Assembly: GCA_001464035.1 (NCBI GenBank)
Contig: LNEC01000022.1
Location: forward strand, 186,001 to 250,000
Direction: 5' to 3'
Origin: Bradyrhizobiaceae bacterium Ga0074131
GTDB taxonomy: Bacteria; Pseudomonadota; Alphaproteobacteria; Rhizobiales; Xanthobacteraceae
DNA length: 64,000 bases
Shown: positions 1 to 8,301 of the stretch, piece by piece
Layout: the number at the start of each line of letters is the position of its first letter
How positions within the stretch are numbered: position 1 is the first letter of the stretch
Made by a program: the position numbers and the translations under genes
Notes under the pieces: generated by a model
Database searches by the model: none
What the model was told of the DNA's origin: nothing
The model's input: only the letters and a program-made list of their open reading frames with translations

Positions 1-43
1 CACCATGGTCAAGGGGCCGGGTGTCCTGGTGCGGCCGATGTAA
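1..43 (+). CDS. C-terminus of small CoxF-like protein (partial)
   Basis: Only the last 13 codons are in the window. The frame reads to a TAA at 41-43 and ends in residues TMVKGPGVLVRPM. A short single-span protein ending in a similar VKGP..L.RP tail commonly lies between ctaB and ctaG in Rhizobiales oxidase clusters, and ctaG follows 18 bases later, so I assign it to that small oxidase-cluster protein. The evidence is the tail and the position only. Confidence 0.5.
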   Translation, partial: TMVKGPGVLVRPM

Positions 44-61
44 CGGAATGAGGTAATCGAC

Positions 62-733
62 ATGGAGAGCCAGCCCACGATGCCGCAACCGCCGACAGCA
101 AGGCAGAACCCGGCCGCAGGCCGGGGACCGCGCGGGCTTTTCACGCTGCGTGGGCTTGGCCGCGATGCGGCGGTGGCTGCGACCTGCGGATTCGTCGTGG
201 TGCTGATGGTCGGCGCGTCCTATGCAGCGGTGCCGTTCTACGACTGGTTCTGCCGTACCACCGGGTTCAACGGCACCACTCAGGTCGCGACTTCAGGTCC
301 GGCAGGCGCGCCGCTGGCGCGCAAGATCGCGGTGCGCTTCGACGCCAATGTCGGGCCGGGGCTGCCATGGAAGTTTGAGCCGGAGCAGACCGAAATCGAG
401 GTCCGGATCGGCGAGGTCTTCACCGTATTCTACACCGTGACCAACCAGTCGGCGCGCGAGACCACCGGGGCAGCCGCCTATAATGTGGCGCCGCTGACGG
501 TCGGGGCGTATTTCCAGAAGATCAACTGCTTCTGCTTCACTGAACAGACCATGGCGGCTGGCGAGAAGCGCGAGATGCCGGTGGTATTCTATGTCGATCC
601 GGCGCTGGCCGCGGACAGCGAGAACGACGGACTGAATACCATCACGCTGTCCTATACCTTCTACCCGGTACGCGAACCGGCGCCGAAACCGCTGGCGTCA
701 AGCGAGCCGGACAAACGCAAGGGCAGCCTCTGA
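62..733 (+). CDS. ctaG: Cytochrome c oxidase assembly protein CtaG/Cox11
   Basis: This 223-residue protein is the Cox11-type copper chaperone that delivers copper to the CuB site of cytochrome c oxidase subunit I. It has a short basic N-terminus, one membrane anchor at about residues 37-57, and a periplasmic immunoglobulin-like domain. The copper-binding CFCF motif is intact (C156 and C158), and a further conserved cysteine lies just after the anchor (C64). The ATG at 62 has a GAGG ribosome-binding site at normal spacing. It follows the CoxF-like tail and precedes subunit III (ctaE), the usual alphaproteobacterial oxidase order. Length and motifs are normal, so it should be functional. Confidence 0.96.
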   Translation: MESQPTMPQPPTARQNPAAGRGPRGLFTLRGLGRDAAVAATCGFVVVLMVGASYAAVPFYDWFCRTTGFNGTTQVATSGPAGAPLARKIAVRFDANVGPGLPWKFEPEQTEIEVRIGEVFTVFYTVTNQSARETTGAAAYNVAPLTVGAYFQKINCFCFTEQTMAAGEKREMPVVFYVDPALAADSENDGLNTITLSYTFYPVREPAPKPLASSEPDKRKGSL

Positions 734-838
734 TCGCCGGAATCCCGGGCTCGACGGATATGTTCGAGGTTCTTTGGAATTTGATTTTTGAGACGAATAC
801 CTGCCGAATGGCACGGCACCGCTAACGGAGACACTGCA

Positions 839-1666
839 ATGGCTACGGCCCAAGTCAAGCATCACGACTATCACCTCGTCGATCCGAGCCCGTGGCCGGT
901 CGTCGGCTCCATCTCGGCCTTCATCATGGCCGTCGGCGCGGTCGCCTGGATGCATAAGATGTTTTCCGCCGCCCCGATCATTTTCGGCATCGGCACCATC
1001 GGCGTGCTCTACACCATGGCCGCGTGGTGGACCGATGTGATCCGCGAGGCCCAGTATAAGGGTGACCACACCCGTGTGGTGCAGATCAGCCACCGCTACG
1101 GCATGATCCTTTTCATCGCTTCCGAAGTGATGTTCTTCGTCGCCTGGTTCTGGGCCTACTTCAACTCGGCGCTGTTCCCCGCCGATCCCGTCCATGCCAC
1201 CCGCGAGGCGCTGTTCGGCGGCGTCTGGCCACCCAAGGGCATCGAGACCTTCGACCCCTGGCATCTGCCGCTGCTGAATACGCTGATCCTGCTGACGTCG
1301 GGCACCACGGTGACCTGGGCGCATCACGCGCTGCTGGAGAACGACCGCCAGGGCCTGAAATACGGCCTGATCCTAACAGTTTTGCTCGGCGCGGCCTTCA
1401 CCTGCGTGCAGGCCTATGAGTACGGTCACGCGGCGTTCGCCTTCGCCGGCAACATCTACGGCGCGACCTTCTTCATGGCGACCGGCTTTCACGGCTTCCA
1501 TGTGCTGGTGGGCACCATCTTCCTGCTGGTCTGTTTGTTCCGCGCCTATGCCGGGCATTTCACGCCGACCCAGCACCTCGGCTTCGAGTTCGCCGCCTGG
1601 TACTGGCATTTTGTCGACGTGGTATGGCTGTTCCTGTTCATCGCCATCTATGTCTGGGGGCGGTGA
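839..1666 (+). CDS. ctaE: Cytochrome c oxidase subunit III
   Basis: This 275-residue integral membrane protein is subunit III of the aa3-type cytochrome c oxidase. Translation shows about seven hydrophobic spans and typical family signatures: the H-D-Y-H-L-V-D-PSPWP N-terminus, the SEVMFFVAWFWA segment carrying the conserved glutamate, and the GFHGFHV and WYWHFVDVVW motifs near the C-terminus. The start at 839 was chosen over an in-frame ATG 17 codons upstream because GGAG sits eight bases before it and the family begins MA(T)xxxKxHDYH. It lies 105 bases after ctaG. A strong hairpin follows it. Confidence 0.97.
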   Translation: MATAQVKHHDYHLVDPSPWPVVGSISAFIMAVGAVAWMHKMFSAAPIIFGIGTIGVLYTMAAWWTDVIREAQYKGDHTRVVQISHRYGMILFIASEVMFFVAWFWAYFNSALFPADPVHATREALFGGVWPPKGIETFDPWHLPLLNTLILLTSGTTVTWAHHALLENDRQGLKYGLILTVLLGAAFTCVQAYEYGHAAFAFAGNIYGATFFMATGFHGFHVLVGTIFLLVCLFRAYAGHFTPTQHLGFEFAAWYWHFVDVVWLFLFIAIYVWGR

Positions 1667-1718
1667 CGCGGAAGCCATGGCCAGCGCTGCGCGCGCGGCC
1701 AAAGCAAATATGCTACAA

Positions 1719-1748
1719 GAGGGCGGCCGTCAGGGCCGCCCTTTCGTT
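1719..1748 (+). terminator. Hairpin terminator or attenuator after ctaE
   Basis: A GGGCGGC / GCCGCCC stem with a short loop is followed by CTTTCGTTT. It lies between ctaE and the DUF983 gene, so it may reduce rather than stop transcription into the SURF1 genes. Confidence 0.55.
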
Positions 1749-1771
1749 TCGCCACGACGAAAGATCAAGAC

Positions 1772-2161
1772 ATGCTGGACGAGACGTTACCCACGGTGGC
1801 CCAGAGCGCGATGCGCGGCCTCGCCTGCAAATGTCCGCGCTGCGGCAAGGGCAAGCTGTACGCCGGATTTCTCAACCTGCGGCCGAACTGCGAGGCCTGC
1901 GGGCTCAACTATGCATTCATCGATACGGGCGATGGGCCCGCTATCTTCATCATCATGATCGCCGGCGCCATCGTGGTCGGCTGCGCCCTGATCGTGGAGA
2001 TCAAGTATCAGCCGCCGTTCTGGCTGCACGCCGCGCTGTGGCTGCCGCTGATTCTCGCGACGACGCTGCTGCCGCTCCGCGCGATGAAGTCGCTCTTGAT
2101 CGCGCTGCAGTTCCACCACAAGGCGGAACCCGGCCGGCTTATCGACCGCGAGCCGAAATGA
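1772..2161 (+). CDS. DUF983 zinc-ribbon membrane protein
   Basis: This 129-residue protein begins with a cytoplasmic cysteine-rich segment containing two C-x2-C pairs (C21/C24 and C40/C43), followed by two membrane spans at about 54-76 and 82-102. This is the DUF983 architecture, regularly encoded among cytochrome oxidase genes in alphaproteobacteria. The paired cysteines suggest metal binding, but its role in oxidase biogenesis is inferred from context only. Its stop codon overlaps the SURF1 start (ATGA at 2158-2161), which indicates translational coupling. The ribosome-binding site is weak (GAAAG). Confidence 0.85.
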   Translation: MLDETLPTVAQSAMRGLACKCPRCGKGKLYAGFLNLRPNCEACGLNYAFIDTGDGPAIFIIMIAGAIVVGCALIVEIKYQPPFWLHAALWLPLILATTLLPLRAMKSLLIALQFHHKAEPGRLIDREPK

Positions 2162-2958
2162 GTGGGGTCATTGCGACCCGGCGCATCGCCGGCTTCGGCA
2201 TTTTCACCCTTGTCATGGTGGCGTTCTGCGTCGGCCTCGGGCTGTGGCAGTTGCAGCGCCGGGTCGAGAAGCATGCGCTGATCGCGGCTTTGACCGAGCG
2301 CCTGGCGGAGGGTCCCGGCGCGCTGCCGCAGGCTTCGCAATGGAGTGCACTGACGCCGCAGCGCGACGAATTCCGCCGCGTCCGCTTTGCCGCAACGTAC
2401 CAATCCCGTCCGGATGCGATGGTCTACAGTTCCGGCTCGGCGGTGCGCGACGACGTGACCGGTCCCGGAACCTGGGCGTTCATGCCCGCAACACTTCCGA
2501 CCGGCGAGACGCTCGTGATCAATGCCGGCTTCGTGCAGAACACGATGCAGGATCGCGCCCAGCAGGATCGCGCGGTCGCAGGGCTCGTCACCAGGGAGCC
2601 GGTGACGTTGTCGGGCTACCTTCGCTTTCCCGAAAGCGCGGGCTCGCTGACGCCGCCGCAGAACATGGCAAGACGGCTGTGGTTCACCCGCGATCATCTG
2701 GCGATGGCGCGGACGCTCGGCTGGGGCGAGAGTGGGGCGCCGGTCGCGCCATTCTATGTCGACCTGGAAGCGCCGACGCCGGCGAGCGGCATCCCGAAAC
2801 CCGGTCCGCTCACGGTTCGTCTGAAGGACGACCACCTGCAATATGCCGTCACCTGGTTCGGCCTGGCCGGCGTGATGGCGGTCGCCTTCGGGGCGTGGTG
2901 GCGCACACAGCGGCGGGTAGCTTCATCGCAGGACGGCGGTGACGAGCGCTCCAGGTAA
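2158..2958 (+). CDS. SURF1 family cytochrome oxidase biogenesis protein
   Basis: This 266-residue protein matches the SURF1/Shy1 family, which helps insert heme a into cytochrome c oxidase subunit I. It has the expected two-span topology: one helix at about residues 10-30 ending in the conserved GLGLWQLQRR motif, a periplasmic domain of about 190 residues, and a second helix near residues 224-244 (YAVTWFGLAGV). The in-frame upstream extension was rejected because the ATG at 2158 overlaps the DUF983 stop and gives the family's normal length. It is the last gene of the oxidase block in the window. Confidence 0.93.
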   Translation: MSGVIATRRIAGFGIFTLVMVAFCVGLGLWQLQRRVEKHALIAALTERLAEGPGALPQASQWSALTPQRDEFRRVRFAATYQSRPDAMVYSSGSAVRDDVTGPGTWAFMPATLPTGETLVINAGFVQNTMQDRAQQDRAVAGLVTREPVTLSGYLRFPESAGSLTPPQNMARRLWFTRDHLAMARTLGWGESGAPVAPFYVDLEAPTPASGIPKPGPLTVRLKDDHLQYAVTWFGLAGVMAVAFGAWWRTQRRVASSQDGGDERSR

Positions 2959-3973
2959 GGCGGCCACCGTTGTTGGCCGGGTTACACCGACGGATACGGC
3001 ACCATCGCGCGGATGTGATCCGTCGGAGGTGATTGCGGCTGCCGGTTGCAGCTTCAGCGCACTCGTCGGATCTCGAGAATAATCGCTGGGGCGTGAAGGA
3101 TGGCACCAACCTCCGCAAGCATGCGTGACAACAGCGACTCGGCCGCCGGCACCAGCAGGCCGGCCTGCCTGCCTTGTGTGACCACCCGACGGGCAAATCG
3201 ATTCTGTTTTTCAGAATCCCGAGTCAAGCCAGGGTGTCGCAAATAATTCTGTTTTTCCGAATCGTAAATCGGCGTATATTCCTCGCATCCCGTCCCATCC
3301 CAAGGGGCGTTGCGCAACGTCACCAGCGCGGGGCGGGGATGCGGTGGACGCGGATGGCGCTCGTGACGTGGGCGCTGGAAGCGGACGGCGAAGTCGTATG
3401 GTCCTGACACCTCGGTGCTGGTGTCAAGCTCGCGGTCAGTCCCGCAAGTGACGGCGGCAAGAAAGCCGATCGCCGGGGAGGGTACGTATAAGCCGTAAAC
3501 CACTGCGCGGGGAATGCCGGGTGATTCCGGTGTGACCTGACTAACGCGTGTGCGTTCTCTCCTATACCCTTGCACACGCGGCTATCGGGCGCATCGGGCG
3601 CCCGGCATTCCCTGCGCCCTTTGATTCGGAGGGCGGGATCTTTTCATCAAGCCTCGGGCGAAACGCGCCGCGAGATTGCGCAGTCATGTTTGTCACACAC
3701 TATCATTTCGCCGGGTCGGCGCCTGAGCGCCGCCCCGTGGGCTCCACGGGGTGATCGGTCTTCCAGGGGCGCAGTGATGGAATCGACAGGGCGCCAGGGT
3801 CGTGGTTCCCGCGCTTGCGGGGCGATGAAGGCCGCTGGATCCGACCTTTCGTCCTTGTGCATTTCCCCTAGGCGGGAAAACCCATTATGGTGCCGCCAAG
3901 TTCGCTGTATTCGAACTCGATAATTCAGTTATATCAAAGGCTTGGCGGTAACCTTGGGCCTTTGGAGGGCGGT
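2959..3973. other. 1-kb region without a recognisable gene
   Basis: No open frame here has a plausible start, ribosome-binding site or family resemblance. The right part holds the structured repeat described separately (3177-3745). The stretch at about 3055-3175 reads on the minus strand as a coding-like fragment ending LHAPAIILEIRRVR, which I cannot assign. It may be the decayed end of a lost gene. The last 200 bases are probably the thrC promoter and leader. Confidence 0.6.
3177..3745. repeat. Dispersed Bradyrhizobium-type intergenic repeat with nested inverted repeats
   Basis: The block contains several perfect inverted repeats: GATTCTG / CAGAATC at 3200-3206 and 3212-3218, a near-copy at 3246-3262, an outer stem GGGAATGCCGGG / CCCGGCATTCCC at 3510-3521 and 3601-3612, and an inner stem CGCGTGTGC / GCACACGCG at 3545-3553 and 3572-3580. 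I recognise the order of landmarks (CCCGACGGGCAAAT, the A/T-rich hairpins, CGTGTGCGTTCTCTCCTATACCC, CGGCATTCCCTGCGCC) from intergenic DNA present many times in Bradyrhizobium genomes. Boundaries are approximate. It has no coding capacity that I can support. Confidence 0.6.
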
Positions 3974-5392
3974 TTGACGCGGTACATTTCGACGCGGGGG
4001 GAGGCCCCCACGCTAGGTTTCTGCGATGTGATGCTGACCGGGCTCGCCCGCGACGGCGGCCTTTACGTGCCGGAAACCTGGCCGCAATTATCCCCTGAAG
4101 CCATCGCCGGGTTGTTCGGCCGGCCCTATTGGGAAGTCGCGGTCGAGGTGATCCGCCCGTTTGTCGGCGGCGAAATCTCCGACGCCGATCTCGGTCGCAT
4201 GGCCAATGAGGCTTACGCCACGTTCCGCCATCCCGCCGTGGTGCCGCTCGACCAGATCGGGCCCAATCAATTCCTGCTGGAGCTGTTTCACGGCCCCACG
4301 CTGGCGTTCAAGGACGTGGCGATGCAGTTGATCTCCCGGCTGATGGATCACGTGCTGGCGAAGCGCGCGCAGCGCACCACCATCGTGGTGGCAACCTCGG
4401 GCGATACCGGTGGCGCCGCGGTCGATGCGTTTGCGGGCGCCGCGAGTGTTGATCTGGTCGTGCTGTTTCCGCATGGCCGGATCTCCGACGTGCAGCGGCG
4501 GATGATGACGACGTCGGGCGCCGCTAACGTCCATGCGCTCGCCATCGAAGGCCACTTCGACGATTGCCAGGCGATCGTGAAGGGGCTGTTCAACCATCAC
4601 GGCTTTCGCGATTCGGTTTCGCTGTCAGGCGTCAATTCCATCAACTGGGCGCGGATTGTGGCGCAGGTGGTGTATTATTTCACCTCGGCGGTGGCGCTCG
4701 GCTCCCCGGCGCGTATGGTGGACTTCACCGTGCCGACGGGAAATTTCGGCGACATCTTCGCCGGCTACGTCGCCAAGCGAATGGGCCTGCCTGTGCGCTG
4801 GCTGCGGATCGCCGCCAACATCAACGATATCCTGCCGCGCACGCTGAAGACCGGCATCTATGAAGTGCGCGAGGTTTACGCCTCGGCATCGCCGTCGATG
4901 GATATCCAGGTCTCCTCGAATTTCGAGCGGCTGCTGTTCGAGGCTGGTGGCCGCGATGCCGCGGGCGTGCGCCGGCTGATGGCGTCGCTGAAACAATCCG
5001 GGCGCTTCGTGCTTCCCGACGCTACGCTGGCGGCGATCCGCGCCGAATTCGACGCCGGCCGCGCCGACGAAACCGAAACCGCTGCCGCCATCCGCGCCGC
5101 CTGGCGCGAGGCCGGCGATCTGGTCGATCCGCATACCGCGGTGGCGCTGGCGGTGGCGGATCGCGACACCCCCGATTCGAAAATTCCCAACATCGTGCTG
5201 TCGACCGCGCATGCCGCGAAATTCCCCGATGCGGTGGAGGCGGCGTGCGGGGTGCGCCCGGAGCTGCCCGCCTGGCTCGAGGGTTTGATGTCGAGGCCGG
5301 AGCACATCAAGGTCATGAAGAACGACCAGGTCGAAGTAGAACGATTCGTGCGCTCGGTCAGCCGCGCCGCGAAGCAGGGAGTTGCCGGATGA
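3974..5392 (+). CDS. thrC: Threonine synthase
   Basis: This 472-residue PLP enzyme converts O-phosphohomoserine to threonine. The N-terminus TRYISTRGEAP, the FHGPTLAFKD motif with the PLP lysine at about K113, the ATSGDTGGAA phosphate-binding loop and the VPTGNFGD motif are all present. The start is a TTG at 3974, preceded by GGAGGGCGG. An in-frame ATG at 3887 would add 29 residues not seen in the family. The last codons overlap the ATG of the following M16 peptidase, an association common in Rhizobiales. Length is normal. Confidence 0.95.
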   Translation: MTRYISTRGEAPTLGFCDVMLTGLARDGGLYVPETWPQLSPEAIAGLFGRPYWEVAVEVIRPFVGGEISDADLGRMANEAYATFRHPAVVPLDQIGPNQFLLELFHGPTLAFKDVAMQLISRLMDHVLAKRAQRTTIVVATSGDTGGAAVDAFAGAASVDLVVLFPHGRISDVQRRMMTTSGAANVHALAIEGHFDDCQAIVKGLFNHHGFRDSVSLSGVNSINWARIVAQVVYYFTSAVALGSPARMVDFTVPTGNFGDIFAGYVAKRMGLPVRWLRIAANINDILPRTLKTGIYEVREVYASASPSMDIQVSSNFERLLFEAGGRDAAGVRRLMASLKQSGRFVLPDATLAAIRAEFDAGRADETETAAAIRAAWREAGDLVDPHTAVALAVADRDTPDSKIPNIVLSTAHAAKFPDAVEAACGVRPELPAWLEGLMSRPEHIKVMKNDQVEVERFVRSVSRAAKQGVAG

Positions 5393-6678
5393 GCGTCGAA
5401 GTCACCAAGCTTCCCTCCGGGCTCACCGTGGTCACCGATTCCATGCCGCATCTGGAGACGGCGGCGCTCGGGGTATGGGCCGGCGTCGGCGGCCGCGACG
5501 AAAGGCCCAACGAGCACGGCATATCGCATCTGCTCGAACACATGGCCTTCAAAGGCACGACGCGGCGCTCGTCGCGGGAGATTGTCGAGGAAATCGAGGC
5601 GGTCGGCGGCGATCTCAATGCCGGCACGTCGACCGAGACCACGGCCTATTATGCCCGGGTGATGAAGGCCGACGTGCCGCTGGCGCTCGACGTGCTCAGC
5701 GACATCCTCGCCAATCCGTCGTTCGTGCCGGATGAGCTGGAGCGCGAAAAAAGCGTCATCGTGCAGGAGATCGGCGCCGCCCAGGATACGCCCGATGACG
5801 TGGTGTTCGAGCACCTCAACGAACTGTGTTTCCCCGATCAGCCGATAGGACGCTCGCTGCTGGGGACGGCCAAGACGCTCAAGGGGTTCAATCGCGATAC
5901 GCTGCGCGGCTATTTGTCGACGCATTATCGCGCTCCCGACATGGTGGTGGCCGCCGCCGGGGCGGTCGATCACAAGCGGGTCGTGGCCGAGGTGGCGCAT
6001 CGCTTCGCAAGCTTCGACGGCCCTCCGGCGCCGAAGCCGCAAGCGGCGACGTTCGGCAAAGGCGGCTCCCGCGTGGTACATCGCGACCTCGAGCAGGCGC
6101 ATCTGACGCTGGCGCTCGAGGGGGTACCTCAATCGGACCTGTCGCTGTTCTCCCTGCAGGTCTTCACCAACACGCTCGGCGGCGGGATGTCGTCGCGGCT
6201 GTTCCAGGAAGTCCGGGAGAAACGCGGGCTGTGCTATTCGATCTACACTTTCCACGCGCCCTACAGCGACACCGGTTTTTTTGGGCTGTACACCGGGACT
6301 GACCCCGGCGACGCGCCTGAGATGATGGAAGTGATCGTCGACGTCATCAACGACGCGGTCGAGACGCTGACCGAAGCGGAGGTGGCGCGCGCCAAGGCGC
6401 AGATGAAGGCCGGGCTGTTGATGGCGCTTGAAAGCTGCTCGTCGCGCGCCGAACAGCTGGCGCGCCACGTGCTGGCCTATGGGCGGCCGCTGACGGTGGA
6501 AGAGCTGGTCACCAGGATCGACGCGGTCAGCGTGGAATCGACGCGCAACGCCGCCCGCGGCCTGCTGTCGCGCAGCCGCCCGGCGGTGGTGGCGCTCGGC
6601 AGCGGCAGGGGTCTGGACACGGCCGTGGCTTTCGCGGAAGGATTGACCCGGTCGAAGGCGAAGACGCTGCTGCATTAG
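5389..6678 (+). CDS. M16 family zinc peptidase (mitochondrial processing peptidase-like)
   Basis: This 429-residue pitrilysin-family protease resembles the beta subunit of mitochondrial processing peptidase. The inverted zinc motif HLLEH is at residues 47-51, and the third ligand lies in the LEREKSVIVQEI segment about 75 residues later, so the active site is complete. Two homologous M16 domains are visible, with the C-terminal half containing the GGGMSSRLFQE.REKRGLCYS signature. The start overlaps the thrC stop by four bases, so translation is coupled. No signal peptide is seen, so a cytoplasmic location is likely. The physiological substrate is unknown. Confidence 0.93.
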   Translation: MSVEVTKLPSGLTVVTDSMPHLETAALGVWAGVGGRDERPNEHGISHLLEHMAFKGTTRRSSREIVEEIEAVGGDLNAGTSTETTAYYARVMKADVPLALDVLSDILANPSFVPDELEREKSVIVQEIGAAQDTPDDVVFEHLNELCFPDQPIGRSLLGTAKTLKGFNRDTLRGYLSTHYRAPDMVVAAAGAVDHKRVVAEVAHRFASFDGPPAPKPQAATFGKGGSRVVHRDLEQAHLTLALEGVPQSDLSLFSLQVFTNTLGGGMSSRLFQEVREKRGLCYSIYTFHAPYSDTGFFGLYTGTDPGDAPEMMEVIVDVINDAVETLTEAEVARAKAQMKAGLLMALESCSSRAEQLARHVLAYGRPLTVEELVTRIDAVSVESTRNAARGLLSRSRPAVVALGSGRGLDTAVAFAEGLTRSKAKTLLH

Positions 6679-6703
6679 GTTCGGGCGGGGGAGAGCTTCA
6701 GCC

Positions 6704-7291
6704 ATGGCCCTGTTTCGTTTGCCCTCCAGCGGACCGGCCGCGCTCGCGCCGCGCGGCCACGGCCTGTTGCTGCGCGCGCCGCAAATGTCCGATTTCCCGA
6801 CATGGTCGCAACTGCGCGAATCGAGCCGGGCCTACCTGACGCCATGGGAGCCGATCTGGCCGTCCGACGACTTGACCCGCTCCGGCTTCCGGCGGCGGTT
6901 GCGCCGCTATGCCGAAGACATCGCCGCCGACCGGTCCTATCCCTTCATCGTGTTCCGCGAGTCCGACGGCGCCATGATTGGTGGCGTAACGCTGGCGAAT
7001 GTCCGCCGCGGCATCGTGCAGGCCGGCACCATCGGGTACTGGGTCGGGGAGCCCTATGCGCATCGCGGCTATATGACGGCCGCGCTTCGGGTACTGCTGC
7101 CGTCGCTGTTCGGCGAACTCAATCTTCACCGCATCGAGGCCGCGTGCATTCCGTCCAATACCCCGTCGATCCGTGTGCTGGAGAAATGTGGCTTCGCCCG
7201 CGAGGGCCTGGCGCGGCGCTATCTCTGCATCAACGGCGTCTGGCAGGATCACCTGCTATTCGGTCTGCTGCACGAGGATTTTCGCGGCTGA
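6704..7291 (+). CDS. GNAT acetyltransferase, RimJ/RimL type
   Basis: This 195-residue protein is a GNAT-fold N-acetyltransferase of the RimJ/RimL group. The acetyl-CoA-binding segment is seen in GYWVGEPYAHRGYMTAAL (about residues 108-126), followed by the typical IEAACIPSN.PSIRVLEKCGF motif that closes the fold. Substrate could be a ribosomal protein N-terminus, an antibiotic or a small amine, and sequence does not decide. It starts 26 bases after the M16 peptidase with GGGGAG at good spacing, so thrC, the peptidase and this gene probably form one operon ending at the hairpin around 7302. Confidence 0.88.
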   Translation: MALFRLPSSGPAALAPRGHGLLLRAPQMSDFPTWSQLRESSRAYLTPWEPIWPSDDLTRSGFRRRLRRYAEDIAADRSYPFIVFRESDGAMIGGVTLANVRRGIVQAGTIGYWVGEPYAHRGYMTAALRVLLPSLFGELNLHRIEAACIPSNTPSIRVLEKCGFAREGLARRYLCINGVWQDHLLFGLLHEDFRG

Positions 7292-7301
7292 CCGCGGTCT
7301 C

Positions 7302-7324
7302 AAGGGGCGTTTCGGACGCCTTTG
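7302..7324 (+). terminator. Hairpin terminator after the GNAT gene
   Basis: A GGCGT / ACGCC stem, extended by G-T and A-T pairs, with a TTCGG loop, is followed by TTT. It lies 11 bases after the acetyltransferase stop codon. Confidence 0.45.
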
Positions 7325-7494
7325 GCTCGCCGCCATTGCCCTGCTATAAAGCCAGAGCATTCTCAAGCGAAGTGGATGGCGGTTCGCGAAGAAAACGCGT
7401 CAATACAGGAGACCAAAGCGTCGGTTCTGATTGATCGGAACCGGGCCTGGCGGGGGTGATGGTCGGAACAAGCGGAAGGTGTCGGGGACGTCGC

Positions 7495-8163
7495 ATGAAG
7501 GATAAGCCCGCAGTCAAGACGGCCGCGCGGCCGTGCAGATCTCGCGGGATCGCGCTATTGGCCGCGATCTCGCTGGCTATCGGCTACGGCATGCTGGCAT
7601 CGCCGGCGTGGCCGCAGTCCATCACCGATCGCTTCAAGAGCCTGTTCGGCGGCGGCACGTCCGAGGAGGCTCCCGCCCCGGGAGCCCCGTCCGCGGCGGA
7701 CCAAGCCCCGAGCGACCTGTCCTGTCCGCCGGTCAGCATTCGCGCCGGCGCCTCGACCTATCAGGTGGCAGCCCCCGGCAAGCAGCCGGTCGGCAACGAC
7801 CTGCGTTTCCAGGTGACGATCACCCGCACCGCGCGCGATTGTACCTACAACAGCGGCGAGATCACCGCGCGGATCGGCATTCAGGGCCGCGTCATCGCCG
7901 GCCCCGCGGGCGCTCCGTCGAGTGTCGACATCCCGATCCGGGTGGCGGTGGTGCAGTCCGGCGTGCAGGAAAAGACCATCGCCACCAAAGCCTATCGGAC
8001 CTCGGTGTCGATGTCCGAGGATGGCAGCGTGCCGTTCACGCTGGTCGCGGAGGATATGGTGTATCCGGCACCACCGGGTGCGGTCGGCGATTCCTATATC
8101 TTCTACATCGGCTTCGATCCGCAGGCGCTGAAGCCGGAGCCGAAGGCGAAGAAGAAGAAGTAA
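7495..8163 (+). CDS. Exported protein of unknown function
   Basis: This 222-residue protein starts with a basic stretch and a hydrophobic segment (GIALLAAISLAIGYGMLASPAWPQS), consistent with a signal peptide or membrane anchor at about residues 17-42. A low-complexity Pro/Ala/Ser linker follows, then a beta-rich domain containing two cysteines (SCPPV and RDCTY) that could form a disulfide. The C-terminus is lysine-rich (PKAKKKK). I do not recognise a named family, although similar periplasmic proteins are common in bradyrhizobia. The start at 7495 is preferred over an ATG 39 bases upstream because it places the basic region next to the hydrophobic core. It is monocistronic between the GNAT and ATP synthase genes. 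Confidence 0.75.
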   Translation: MKDKPAVKTAARPCRSRGIALLAAISLAIGYGMLASPAWPQSITDRFKSLFGGGTSEEAPAPGAPSAADQAPSDLSCPPVSIRAGASTYQVAAPGKQPVGNDLRFQVTITRTARDCTYNSGEITARIGIQGRVIAGPAGAPSSVDIPIRVAVVQSGVQEKTIATKAYRTSVSMSEDGSVPFTLVAEDMVYPAPPGAVGDSYIFYIGFDPQALKPEPKAKKKK

Positions 8164-8249
8164 CTCATACCACTCGGTTCTGTCGTTGGCGTCGCTGCAA
8201 ACCCGGATCACGCGCTTTCGCTTTCGCGGGTGACGACGGCGGAGCCGAC

Positions 8250-8283
8250 AAAAAGCCGGCGCGATGTCTCGCGTCGGCTTTCG
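8250..8283 (-). terminator. Terminator of the F0 ATP synthase operon
   Basis: A 13-bp stem (AAAGCCGGCGCGA against TCGCGTCGGCTTT, one wobble) encloses a four-base loop. Read on the minus strand it ends in TTTTTG, 19 bases after the atpF stop. It may also terminate transcription from the plus-strand gene ending at 8163. Confidence 0.8.
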
Positions 8284-8301
8284 TTGGCGATCGACAACCT
8301 G

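Noticed and set aside
3054..3575. Minus-strand frame of 173 codons in the 2959-3973 gap
   Set aside because: It lies mostly in the dispersed repeat, begins without a ribosome-binding site and has an abnormal composition. Only its last part looks coding-like, and I cannot assign it.
4876..6705. 609-codon minus-strand frame over thrC and the M16 peptidase
   Set aside because: It is the complement of two well-supported genes and has no motif or ribosome-binding site.
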